Origin: Streptomyces diacarni
Lineage (GTDB): Bacteria > Actinomycetota > Actinomycetes > Streptomycetales > Streptomycetaceae
Length of the DNA stretch: 64,000 nucleotides
Direction of reading: 5' to 3'
NCBI RefSeq assembly: GCF_003323715.1
Contig: NZ_QOIN01000028.1
Span: 186,001 to 250,000 of the forward strand
In this document: piece after piece, positions 46,458-55,509 of the stretch
How the letters are laid out: each line of letters begins with the position of its first letter
How positions within the stretch are numbered: the first letter of the stretch is position 1
Position numbers and translations under genes: made by a program
Notes under the pieces: generated by a model
What the model saw: only the letters and a program-made list of their open reading frames with translations
Told to the model about the DNA's origin: nothing
The model's database searches: none

Positions 46458-46673
46458 TCAGAGGCCCCGAACCGACGAGGCCGAGCCGACGAAGCCCGCC
46501 CACGCCTCGCGTGACACCGTGAGGACGGGCCCGGCCACGTCCTTGGAGTCCCGGATGTGCACGGCGGCCGACTCGGCGGCGACCTCCACACAATCGCCTC
46601 CCTCGGCTCCGCTGTAGCTACTTTTGAACCAAGTGAGGCCAGAGGTGGCGGCCGAGGACTCAGTGTTGTTCAT
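46458..46673 (-). CDS. DUF397 domain protein
   Basis: A 71-residue protein of the DUF397 family: the WFKSSYSGAEGGDCVEVA motif at about residues 15-32, then VHIRDSKDVAGPVLTVSREAW. These Streptomyces proteins are almost always encoded just after an HTH/DUF5753 regulator, as here, and act with it in developmental or metabolic control by an unknown mechanism. The ATG overlaps the stop of the HTH gene by 4 bp, so the two are translationally coupled. Confidence 0.93.
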   Translation of the reverse strand: MNNTESSAATSGLTWFKSSYSGAEGGDCVEVAAESAAVHIRDSKDVAGPVLTVSREAWAGFVGSASSVRGL

Positions 46674-47605
46674 AGCGCTCCCAGATACCCTTCGACGAGC
46701 TCTAGCGACTCTCGCGTGGGGAGAGCCTGCGATCGGATGATCCCATAGCGCGCTGCGGCGAGAGCCGTCTGCTCCGGGTCGGTTTGAAGAGCGCCGGTTC
46801 CTTGTGCCTCTGTGTACACGAACTGCTTGCCGTCCTTACGTGTGACGATGGTGAACGGTCCGTCCAAGCCCGCGTTTTCCTCACGGTCGAGCGGCATGAC
46901 TTGGATCGCCACGTTGCGCTTTTCGCCGGCCAACAGCAGGTGCTCCAACTGGCCCCGCAGCACGCCCTTCCCGCCGTAAGGTCGCCGCAACACCGACTCG
47001 TCCATCACGAAGCTCAACAAGGGCGCTGGCCAGCGGTCGAAAATCTCCTGTCGGGCCAACCGCGCCGTTACTCGCTGTTCGATGGTCTCCTGGTCCAAGA
47101 CCGGACGCCGCATGGCGAGCAACGCCCTCATGTACTCCTCGGTCTGAAGTAGGCCCTTGAACACAAGGGTGTCGTACGACAGCAGCTCAATGGCCTCCTT
47201 CTCCAGCGCCGCCATCCCCTGGAAGAACACCGGGTACTGGGCCCGTTCCACCTCCTCCTTCCACGCGACGAGCAGCCCGTCCGCCCCTGCCACCTCGTCC
47301 GCCTTGTCGATGGTCCGGGGTGAGGGAATCCGCCGTCCCTGCTCGAACGACGCGACCGTCGAGGCCGAGTACCCGATGCGGCGCCCGAACTCCTCGCGGT
47401 CGAGCCCCGCCCGGATGCGCAGCGTCTTCATGTTCTTGCCGAAGGCGGCGACCACGCCCCGCCCGGCTTCGCCCTCGGGGCGCCCGGTTCCGCCTTCGTC
47501 GCTCTCCCAGCCGTCCCCGAGGTGGACGACCACTCCGCCGTCACCGCTGTCCGGAGCGGCTTGAGCCCCCGCCGTACTCGCTCGCTCTGTCGTCGATTCC
47601 GTCAT
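46670..47605 (-). CDS. HTH (XRE) regulator with DUF5753 domain
   Basis: A 311-residue regulator. The disordered N-terminus (about 60 residues) is followed by an XRE helix-turn-helix (LRIRAGLDREEFGRRIGYSA; TVASFEQGRRIPS) and a C-terminal DUF5753 sensor-like region ending at residue 311 (FKGLLQTEEYMRALLAMRRP; VAIQVMPLDREENAGLDGPF). The ATG at 47605 has GGGGAGG upstream. It forms a unit with DUF397, divergent from the small ATPase gene 148 bp away. The trio is a recurring Streptomyces regulatory cassette; here it is embedded in the defence operon region. Confidence 0.92.
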   Translation of the reverse strand: MTESTTERASTAGAQAAPDSGDGGVVVHLGDGWESDEGGTGRPEGEAGRGVVAAFGKNMKTLRIRAGLDREEFGRRIGYSASTVASFEQGRRIPSPRTIDKADEVAGADGLLVAWKEEVERAQYPVFFQGMAALEKEAIELLSYDTLVFKGLLQTEEYMRALLAMRRPVLDQETIEQRVTARLARQEIFDRWPAPLLSFVMDESVLRRPYGGKGVLRGQLEHLLLAGEKRNVAIQVMPLDREENAGLDGPFTIVTRKDGKQFVYTEAQGTGALQTDPEQTALAAARYGIIRSQALPTRESLELVEGYLGAL

Positions 47606-47752
47606 CGATCCATCGCCTCCCCGGACCAACGTGCCGCGCCCGTCGACCGTCACGCCGCGCGCCTCGTACCTGTGCCCCCACCGCGCGTACAGCCGGTCGC
47701 GTCAGTGCGTCACCACTGGTCACGCTACGCCGCCAACGGGACGGTGGTCGGT

Positions 47753-48361
47753 ATGACGAGCAACCCCGCACGCCACAGCGGCACCGTTCAACTCACGGGC
47801 ACCGCGCACCGCTTGAGCACCGCTCTCGGTCCCTCCGACCCATCGTTCGCGATGCGCTTCACCTCGACACCCCGTGGCGCGCGGCTCGCCCGCCGGCTGG
47901 CAGCCGTCCGGCTGGACGCGTGGGGGATTCCATACGGGACGACGCCGCACGACGCGGTGGTGCTGATCGTCGACGAGCTGGCGACGAACGCCGTCGTCCA
48001 CGGCCGGGTGCCCGGCCGCGACTTCGAGTTCCGCCTGCACCTGGCGGCGCGGGCGGTGACCGTTCGCGTCGAGGTCGGTGACACCCGTGGGGAGCGGGTC
48101 CCGCCCCGGCCGGGCGCTGTACGGTCGGCGGGCCTGGCGGAGTCCGGCCGGGGGCTCGTCCTGGTGGAGCGACTGGCCGCCCGCTGGGGCTGGCATCCAC
48201 GAGCTGAAGGACCCGGGAAGACGGTCTGGGCCGAGTACGCGCTCCCGCACTGGGTCACGGAGACGCAAGAAGGCGGCACGGAACGCGCGCGGGGCACAGC
48301 CGCGCCGGCGGGCGCGGAGGCCCCCGCGGGCGCGGAGGGCGGTGCCGTTGGCGATCTGTAG
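47753..48361 (+). CDS. Anti-sigma-like HATPase (RsbW family)
   Basis: A 202-residue protein with a GHKL/HATPase fold: the N-box is VLIVDELATNAVVHGRV near residue 75-90 and the G-box region LAESGRGLVLVERLAARWGW near 128-147. RsbW-like proteins bind ATP and act as serine kinases or anti-sigma factors. The C-terminus is an Ala/Gly/Pro/Glu-rich tail. It usually accompanies HTH-DUF5753/DUF397 pairs in Streptomyces. Start: ATG 47753, weak ribosome binding site. It lies 74 bp upstream of the giant helicase, so they may share transcription. Confidence 0.88.
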   Translation: MTSNPARHSGTVQLTGTAHRLSTALGPSDPSFAMRFTSTPRGARLARRLAAVRLDAWGIPYGTTPHDAVVLIVDELATNAVVHGRVPGRDFEFRLHLAARAVTVRVEVGDTRGERVPPRPGAVRSAGLAESGRGLVLVERLAARWGWHPRAEGPGKTVWAEYALPHWVTETQEGGTERARGTAAPAGAEAPAGAEGGAVGDL

Positions 48362-48435
48362 GTCTCCGGGTCGCTTGTCGGTGGCCGGTCGTAGAGTGGA
48401 GCCTGATCACGTGGGGTTCCCGGGGGAAACCACAT

Positions 48436-51400
48436 GTGACCGGACCGCAGGCCGCGACACGGGAGACGGGGACACAGCGCGTCATGAGACCCACACTGGC
48501 CGCGCAGGCGCTGCGCGACACCACGGTCGAGTATCTGACGACGACGTTCGCGCTGGCCGAGCCCGACACCCAGGACGCGCTGGAGGACTTCCTCACCGAC
48601 CCGGCCGACGGGCTCTTCCGCGGGCCGTATCTGCGTATCCGTCGCCCCTTCCGGGGGGCGGGGAGGGGCTGGCAGCGGCATCTGGACTGGTGGCCGGGGG
48701 ACTTCCAGCCTTACGCACACCAGGCGGAGGCGTTCACGCGGCTGACGAGCAAGGGCGGGCACCGGCCGGAGCCGACGCTGGTGACCACCGGCACCGGGTC
48801 GGGGAAGACGGAGTCGTTCCTCATCCCCATCCTCGATCACTGCCGCCGGGAGAAGGCGGCCGGGAAGCCCGGAATCAAGGCGGTTCTGCTGTATCCGATG
48901 AACGCGCTGGCCGGTGACCAGGCCGGCCGCCTCGGCGACACGCTGGAGGACAAGCGGCTGGGCGAGGTCACAGCGGGGCTGTACATCGGCGAGGCGTCGA
49001 CCCGGGGCACGTCCCCGTACCAGCGGGTGATGGTGGACCGGGCGGAGATCCGCCGCAACCCGCCGGACATCCTGATCACCAACTACAAGATGCTGGATCT
49101 GCTGCTCCAGCGGCAGCAGGACGCCTCGCTGTGGCGGGACGCGGACCTGGCGTACGTCGTCATCGACGAGTTCCACACCTACGACGGCGCGCAGGGCACG
49201 GACGTGGCGATGCTGCTGCGGCGGCTCGCGGCGGTGGCGGGGGCCGCCGAGGAGGGCAGGCCGCTCGGGACGGTCTGCCCGGTGGCGACCTCGGCGACGC
49301 TGGGGTCGGGGGACGGGACGGGTGGGTCCGCAGCCATGCTGAAAGTCGCCTCCCAGGTCTTCGGTACCCGGCTGGGCGAGGACGCGGTGGTGGGGGAGGA
49401 CCGGCGGGATGTCGAGGAGTTCCTCTCACCGGTCGATGACACGCTGCCGCTGCCGTCCACCGCCGAGCTGGCGAACCTCCCCGATCCGGTGCGGACGCCC
49501 GGCGGCATGGACGCCGTCGCCCGCGCGACCGTGGGCTGCGACACGGCAGACCCGCGCGAGCTCGGGCGGAGGCTGCTGGCACACCCGCTCACGCACGAGC
49601 TGCTGCGCTCGAAGGACGCGCCCCTGACGTCGGCCGAAGCACTCCATTCGTTCCCGGCCACATCCGCGTGGCGGACGGCGTCCGTGCAGGAGCCGGAAGA
49701 CGCCGCGGAGGCGCTGTCACGGTTCGTGGCGCTCATCTCGATGGCCCGTGACCCCAAGGCGCCCGCCGGGGAGGACCGACCGCTGCTCGTGGTGGAGTCG
49801 CACCTGTGGCTGCGGGCGCTCTCGCGGGTGCTGCGGTTCGTCGCACCGGAGCCGGTGTTCTCCTGGCCGGACGCGAACCAGGCGGCGCTGACGACGGGGC
49901 AGGTGCGGGCGCCAGAGGGGCGACAGGACGCCGCCGAAGTCGACCAGGCGGAGCGGCGGCGTGTGCGGGGCAGCGGGCGGCTGCCCGCGGCCTACTGCCG
50001 GCACTGCGGGCGCTCCGGCTGGTCGGCGATCTGCCCGGACCGCAATCCGCAGAACCTGGTGCACGCGCCGGACGACATCTACCGCGCCAGCGCGGCCGGC
50101 GGGGCCGCCAAGGGGCGGGTGCGGGCGCTGATCGCGGCAACCCCGGCGGAGGCGGCCGAAGCAGCCCGTGCCACGCTGGCACGCCGCGCTTCCCGGCGCA
50201 GGCTCCGGGGCGCCGCGCACGACGCGACCCTGCTGGTGCTGGAGGACAACGGCAAGGCGCTGCGCAGGCTGGACCCGGACGAGGTCCTGCTGGATGAGGA
50301 CCGCATCGCTCCGGCGCCGGAGAACGGCGTCTACGTGTGGGCGTGGTTCGACAACCAGGAGCAGAGCGAGTACGCCAAGCAGGACCGCTGCCCGGCGTGC
50401 GGTCAGGCGCAGGGCATCCGCTTCCTCGGCGCCGGTGTCGCCCCGCTGGCCTCCGTCGTGGTCACCCAGTTGTTCACCGGCGGTGAGCTGCCCCAGCGGG
50501 ACGAGGACAAGCGGGACCGCCGCAAGACGCTGATCTTCAACGACTCGGTGCAGGACGCCGCGCACCGCGCGGGCTTCGTGGCCAGTCGCTCCTGGAAGTT
50601 CTCGCTGCGCTCCCTCATCCACGAGCAACTGACCGAGAGCTTCGGCGCCAGCCCCGAGTTCGCGGCCGACGGCGTCCCGCTGAACGAGCTGATCGCCTCC
50701 CTGGTGAGCCGCGCGGCCGTCCCCGAGGAGCGGCTGCTGGCCTCCGTGGTCCCGCCCGACCTGCACGATGTGGACCCGGTCAAGCGGCTGCTCGCGGGCA
50801 AGAAACGCATCCCGGAGTCCACCTGGCAACTGGTCGGTGAGCGCCTCGCCTTCAACACCCTGCTGGAGTTCGGCCTGCGCTCCCGCATGGGACGGACGCT
50901 GGAGCTCACCCGCACGGTGGCGGCAGAGGTGCACCTGCCACACGCCGAGGCAGCCGCCGTGGCTGCGGAGGCGCTCTTCCGCCGCCACCTGGAGAAGCTC
51001 CTGCCGTGGGCCGCGGCGGGAGCGGACGCCCGTGCGGGCGGCGCGGCGGCAGAGGCGGAGGAGCCCGGCCCGGAGATGCCGCAGGCCGCCATCCCGGCCG
51101 AAGGGCCGCAGCGGTTGCGGTACTTCGAGGGCTATGTGCGTGGGCTCCTCGAACACATCCGGCAGAACGGCGGCATCCACCACACCTGGCTGGACGCCTT
51201 CATCGACGAGGCGGGCCGCTCCCGTCACCCCTTTCTGACCACTCTCCGTGCCCCTGGCATGCCCGCGTTCGGCCGCAACTCGGAAACGCCCGCGTTCGTG
51301 CTGGTCGGCGCCCGCGGCGGACGTACCGAATTCGAACGGGTCGACACCCGGGAGAGCTGGTACGTCGACTTCACCCGGCGCTGCCTCGGCCTTGACCAGG

Positions 51401-54400
51401 AGACGGCGGCGGCCTACCTGGCCGACCTCTTCGAGGAGTTGGCAGGCGACCGGATCGGCGCCCTGGCCCGCCGGAGAACCGACACCGTGGACAAGAGGCG
51501 GCCCGGAAGCGGCGTGTACGGGCTGACCCCCGGCCACGTACGGGTCCGTCCCCTGGACGACGAACAGACCACACACGCCGCGCTCAGCTGCCCGGAGTGC
51601 GGCTGGACACAGACCGTGCCGCCGGAGCGCGCCTCCGCCTGGGAGGGCACGCGCTGCCCCCTCAAGCGCTGCGAGGGCGCACTCACCCGCCCCTCGCCCC
51701 AGGCGGGCGGCCGCGCGGCGCGCGACTACCGGTACGACTATTACCGGCGCCTGTACCGGGAGGCCGATCCCTACAGCGTGGTCGCGACGGAACACACCGG
51801 CGTGCTCAAGCGGAAGGAACGCGAGGAGGTGGAGAAGGGCTTCCGGCGCGGCGTGCGGCACACCGACCCGAACGTCCTCTCGTGCACACCGACCCTCGAA
51901 CTCGGCATCGACATCGGCCAGTTGGAGGCGGTCATCCTGGCCTCCCTGCCGCCTTCCACGGCCGGCTACCTCCAGCGCGTCGGCCGTGCGGGGCGCGCCA
52001 CCGGCAACGCCTTCACGGTGACACTGGCCGACACCAGCCCGCGGGCGCTGTACCACCTCGCCGAACCGCAGAACCTCATCGCGGGGCCCATCCTGCCGCC
52101 CGGGTGTTTTCTGTCCGCGGGCGAGCTGCTGTGCCGCCAGTACACGGCCTACCTCGTCGACCGGGCGGCCCGGGGCACGCTGGACGGCGTACCGCCGCTG
52201 CCCGAACGGGTGACGCAACTGGTCGGCCGCACAGGCTGGCTGAAGGTGTTCCGCGAGGCGACTGCCGGCCGAGTGGATATCGCCGACGAATTCCTGCGCT
52301 TGTTCCCCGACATCGACGGCATCCCCGACTCCGGCGCCTCGCGTGACGCCCGCAAGGCACTGCGGCGCTACGCGCAGCAGGGGCTCGCCGGCAAACTGGA
52401 CGAGGCCGAGCGGGCCTGGGAGGCGGAGCGCGCCGAACTCGTCCGGCGACGGGCGCTGGTCAACGACGCTGCCGACTCGCTCCAGGAGGCGGTGGAGGAC
52501 GAGGCACGCGAGAAGCGCAACCTGGTCCGTGAGGCCGCCGGCCTGTCCAAGCTGCTGGCCGGGATGGCCCAGACGGACGCCCAGAGCTTCCTGGTCGAAC
52601 ACCGGCTGCTGCCCAACTACAGCCTCGTCGAGGAAGGCGTCCGCCTGGAGGCCATGCTCAGCTACAAGGAGCCCGCACGAAAGGCACGCCCGAAAGGCGG
52701 GGACGAGCAGAAGTCCCGCTGGAGCAACGAGCCGCGCACCTACGACCGGCCCGCCGAGGCCGCGCTCACCGAACTGGCGCCCGGCAACGCCTACTACGTA
52801 CGCGGCTACCGCCACGTCATCGACGGCTTCGACCTCGGCCCGAACAAGCGGGACGCGGCCGACGGCACACCTGTGGGCTTGCGGATATGGCGGGTGTGCC
52901 GGGAATGCGGCCACGTGCGCACCGGCGAGCAGGCCGAGCAGGACACCTCCCCCTGCCCCCGCTGCGGCGGTCCCGGCATCGGCGGGCGTACCGCACTGCA
53001 CCGGGTAGTGGTGCCCCGCAAGGTCACGGCCCACGACAAGCGGGACGACGCACGGATTGTGGACGACCGGGACGACCGCGTACCGACCGCGTACACGACC
53101 GTCACCGCCGTGGACGTCGATCCGGCCGACATCAAGCAGACGTGGCGGCACCAGAAGGCCACCTTCGGCGTCGACCACGTCCGTGAGGCGGTCATCCGCC
53201 GCTTCAACCTCGGCAAGGTCAGGCACGGGCGGCGCAACGACACCAGCTTCGCCGGCCGGGAAGTGGCCCTCAGCCCCTTCACCGTGTGCCCGCGCTGCGG
53301 CGGCGCCACCGACCGCGAACCCGGCCGCGAACCCGTCCAGGACACGCTCAGCCAGTCCCTGCTCGGCCGGCCGGAGCTGGCTCACCACAGGCCGTGGTGC
53401 CCCACCCGGCGCCGCGACAAGCAGGCCAAGCCGGAAGACGTGCCGGTGATCACGGCCACCGAGCACCGCACGGAGGCCCTGCGCATCCTGCTGCCCGCCG
53501 CGACGCTGAACGTGCCGGAACGTCTCGCCTCCTTCTCCGCCGCGCTCCACCTCGGGCTCGCCCTGCGCTACGGCGGCGACCCTTCGCACATCCGCTCGGC
53601 GCCCGCCACCGAGCCCGACCGGGAGACCGGCCTCACCCGCAACTACCTGGTCCTCTATGACGCCCTGCCCGGCGGCACCGGCTACCTCCAGCGCCTCGTG
53701 GACCGGGAGGGCGAGGAGCTGAGGGCAGTGCTCGCAGCCGCCCAGCAGAAGCTGCGGGACTGCCCCTGTGCGGACAGCGGGCACCGCCCTGCCTGCCACC
53801 GCTGCCTGCTCGGCTACGCTCCGGAGCGCGAGTACAAGGACGTCGACCGGCAGGAAGCCCTGTGGATGCTGGACAGCCTGCTCGGCACTGACGGCAGCAG
53901 CGAATGGGATGTCCGCAAGGACGCGGCCGACGCCGGACTCCGCTTCGTCGACCAGGCGGAGAGCGACCTGGAGCGTCGCTTCATCGAATGCCTGGAGCGC
54001 TGGCTCGCCGCCCCGGACAACGAGGTATCCGCACACCATGCCTCCACGCCGACAGGCCGTGACGGCATCCAGTTCACCCTCACCCGGCCGGACGGCAGCC
54101 CGGTGCGCTGGGAAGTCGTCGCCCAGAGAGACCTGCACGGCTACCGCACCCGCCCGGACCTGCTGTTCCGGCCGGTCACCGGAGACACGACCACCGACGG
54201 CGCGCCACCGCTGCCGATCGCCGTATACCTGGACGGCTACCGGTGGCACGCCTCCTCGCACACCAACCGCATCGCCGCCGACGCTGCCAAGCGCGCACGC
54301 CTACGCGCCGACGGCACCCTCGTCTGGCAGATCACCTGGGACGACGTCGCCGCGTGGGACAGAGAACTGAAGGGGCAAGCGGCCGACCCCGACGCGCCGC

Positions 54401-55509
54401 CCGACCCCCTCGCCGCCGTCGTCGCGGGCTCCGATGCCGACGCGGCGTGGCCGCCGTACGACGTGACGTCCGGCGGGGGCCCCGGCGCGATGGTGCGGAA
54501 GCAGTGGCACAACGCACGCCGGGATAAGGCCGAGGTCGATCCGTCCCTGTTCGCCGGGGCGATCCCTTCCCTTCTCGCGTTCCTGCGCGACCCCAGGCTG
54601 AACAAGTGGCAGCAGCTCGTCCAGCTCGCCGTCAGCGCGCCTGCCGCCCTGCGCAGACGGGAGCTGGCGGACGCGGACCCGTCCGCCGCCGCCCGGTGGA
54701 TCGAGGCCGCCGTACGGGGCGAGCTGGCACCGCCCGTCTCCGGACAAGGGCTCAAGCTGCTGTCCTACCGGGACGGGTCCGGGCTGCCGCTCGTCTTCGC
54801 CGGAGCCCGGCGCCCCGACGGCAAGCTGCGGTGGAGCGCCCTGGCCGTGCTCGACGACCGGCCGGAGGCCGTCGAGGGAGACCGGGCCGATCACCGCCGC
54901 CGCTGGAAGGCGTGGCTGTGCTGGGGCAACCTCATCCAGTTCCTCGACCCCACCGGCGCCGGCCAGGCGGACGGCCTGGCACTCGCCCGCACCACGCTCG
55001 ACACCTTCGACGCCTCCCTGCTGGCCGCCACGGCGGGACCGGTCAGCGGCCTGCTGCCGGCACTGCGCGACCAAGCCGAGGGCACCGGTCTCACGCCACC
55101 CCAGACGGACGGCGACTCTCCTGCGGGAACGGACCGGCCGAGGGAGCAAGCAGTCGCCGAAGCGCCAGAGCCGACCGCCGGCATGACCGCCCTTGAGCGC
55201 TCGGTGTGGGACGCGGTACTGGGTCAGCTCTCGAAGTGGGGCGACCCGGAGGTCGCGGCACTCGCCGAACGGCTGGCCGCCCGCGAGGACGTCCCCGTCG
55301 GTGAGGCGAACTGGGACCTCGACGGCGTGCCACGCACGGTCGAACTCGCCTGGCCAGGCCCTAAGATCGGAGTGGTACTGGGCGAGGACGCCGAGGACAG
55401 CGTCTACATGGGCGGGTGTGCGGCGGCGGGCTGGGACGTGCGCCCTCCTGATGCCTGGGATGTGGAACAACTCGTCCGACTTCTGGGCGAGAAGGGGGTC
55501 GCGGGATGA
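48436..55509 (+). CDS. Giant DUF1998 helicase with nuclease-like C-terminus (DrmA/B- or DruE-like)
   Basis: A 2357-residue SF2 helicase. Helicase motifs: Walker A TTGTGSGKTES near 116, DEFH box VVIDEFHTYDGAQGTD near 241, SATLGS near 285, and motifs V-VI TPTLELGIDIGQLE ... GYLQRVGRAGRATG near 1150-1190. Several Cys4 clusters occur (near 520, 652, 1052, 1489, 1619). The DUF1998/MrfA zinc region has LPGGTGYLQRLVD and CPCADSGHRPACHRCLLGY near 1744-1790. About 1843-1975 resembles a Vsr/DUF559-type PD-(D/E)XK nuclease (TRPDLLFRP ... IAVYLDGYRWHASSHTNR). In DISARM, drmA helicase and drmB DUF1998 are separate; here they seem joined, as in Druantia DruE. Start GTG 48436 (GGGGGA upstream), alternative ATG 48484. 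Confidence 0.88.
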   Translation: MTGPQAATRETGTQRVMRPTLAAQALRDTTVEYLTTTFALAEPDTQDALEDFLTDPADGLFRGPYLRIRRPFRGAGRGWQRHLDWWPGDFQPYAHQAEAFTRLTSKGGHRPEPTLVTTGTGSGKTESFLIPILDHCRREKAAGKPGIKAVLLYPMNALAGDQAGRLGDTLEDKRLGEVTAGLYIGEASTRGTSPYQRVMVDRAEIRRNPPDILITNYKMLDLLLQRQQDASLWRDADLAYVVIDEFHTYDGAQGTDVAMLLRRLAAVAGAAEEGRPLGTVCPVATSATLGSGDGTGGSAAMLKVASQVFGTRLGEDAVVGEDRRDVEEFLSPVDDTLPLPSTAELANLPDPVRTPGGMDAVARATVGCDTADPRELGRRLLAHPLTHELLRSKDAPLTSAEALHSFPATSAWRTASVQEPEDAAEALSRFVALISMARDPKAPAGEDRPLLVVESHLWLRALSRVLRFVAPEPVFSWPDANQAALTTGQVRAPEGRQDAAEVDQAERRRVRGSGRLPAAYCRHCGRSGWSAICPDRNPQNLVHAPDDIYRASAAGGAAKGRVRALIAATPAEAAEAARATLARRASRRRLRGAAHDATLLVLEDNGKALRRLDPDEVLLDEDRIAPAPENGVYVWAWFDNQEQSEYAKQDRCPACGQAQGIRFLGAGVAPLASVVVTQLFTGGELPQRDEDKRDRRKTLIFNDSVQDAAHRAGFVASRSWKFSLRSLIHEQLTESFGASPEFAADGVPLNELIASLVSRAAVPEERLLASVVPPDLHDVDPVKRLLAGKKRIPESTWQLVGERLAFNTLLEFGLRSRMGRTLELTRTVAAEVHLPHAEAAAVAAEALFRRHLEKLLPWAAAGADARAGGAAAEAEEPGPEMPQAAIPAEGPQRLRYFEGYVRGLLEHIRQNGGIHHTWLDAFIDEAGRSRHPFLTTLRAPGMPAFGRNSETPAFVLVGARGGRTEFERVDTRESWYVDFTRRCLGLDQETAAAYLADLFEELAGDRIGALARRRTDTVDKRRPGSGVYGLTPGHVRVRPLDDEQTTHAALSCPECGWTQTVPPERASAWEGTRCPLKRCEGALTRPSPQAGGRAARDYRYDYYRRLYREADPYSVVATEHTGVLKRKEREEVEKGFRRGVRHTDPNVLSCTPTLELGIDIGQLEAVILASLPPSTAGYLQRVGRAGRATGNAFTVTLADTSPRALYHLAEPQNLIAGPILPPGCFLSAGELLCRQYTAYLVDRAARGTLDGVPPLPERVTQLVGRTGWLKVFREATAGRVDIADEFLRLFPDIDGIPDSGASRDARKALRRYAQQGLAGKLDEAERAWEAERAELVRRRALVNDAADSLQEAVEDEAREKRNLVREAAGLSKLLAGMAQTDAQSFLVEHRLLPNYSLVEEGVRLEAMLSYKEPARKARPKGGDEQKSRWSNEPRTYDRPAEAALTELAPGNAYYVRGYRHVIDGFDLGPNKRDAADGTPVGLRIWRVCRECGHVRTGEQAEQDTSPCPRCGGPGIGGRTALHRVVVPRKVTAHDKRDDARIVDDRDDRVPTAYTTVTAVDVDPADIKQTWRHQKATFGVDHVREAVIRRFNLGKVRHGRRNDTSFAGREVALSPFTVCPRCGGATDREPGREPVQDTLSQSLLGRPELAHHRPWCPTRRRDKQAKPEDVPVITATEHRTEALRILLPAATLNVPERLASFSAALHLGLALRYGGDPSHIRSAPATEPDRETGLTRNYLVLYDALPGGTGYLQRLVDREGEELRAVLAAAQQKLRDCPCADSGHRPACHRCLLGYAPEREYKDVDRQEALWMLDSLLGTDGSSEWDVRKDAADAGLRFVDQAESDLERRFIECLERWLAAPDNEVSAHHASTPTGRDGIQFTLTRPDGSPVRWEVVAQRDLHGYRTRPDLLFRPVTGDTTTDGAPPLPIAVYLDGYRWHASSHTNRIAADAAKRARLRADGTLVWQITWDDVAAWDRELKGQAADPDAPPDPLAAVVAGSDADAAWPPYDVTSGGGPGAMVRKQWHNARRDKAEVDPSLFAGAIPSLLAFLRDPRLNKWQQLVQLAVSAPAALRRRELADADPSAAARWIEAAVRGELAPPVSGQGLKLLSYRDGSGLPLVFAGARRPDGKLRWSALAVLDDRPEAVEGDRADHRRRWKAWLCWGNLIQFLDPTGAGQADGLALARTTLDTFDASLLAATAGPVSGLLPALRDQAEGTGLTPPQTDGDSPAGTDRPREQAVAEAPEPTAGMTALERSVWDAVLGQLSKWGDPEVAALAERLAAREDVPVGEANWDLDGVPRTVELAWPGPKIGVVLGEDAEDSVYMGGCAAAGWDVRPPDAWDVEQLVRLLGEKGVAG

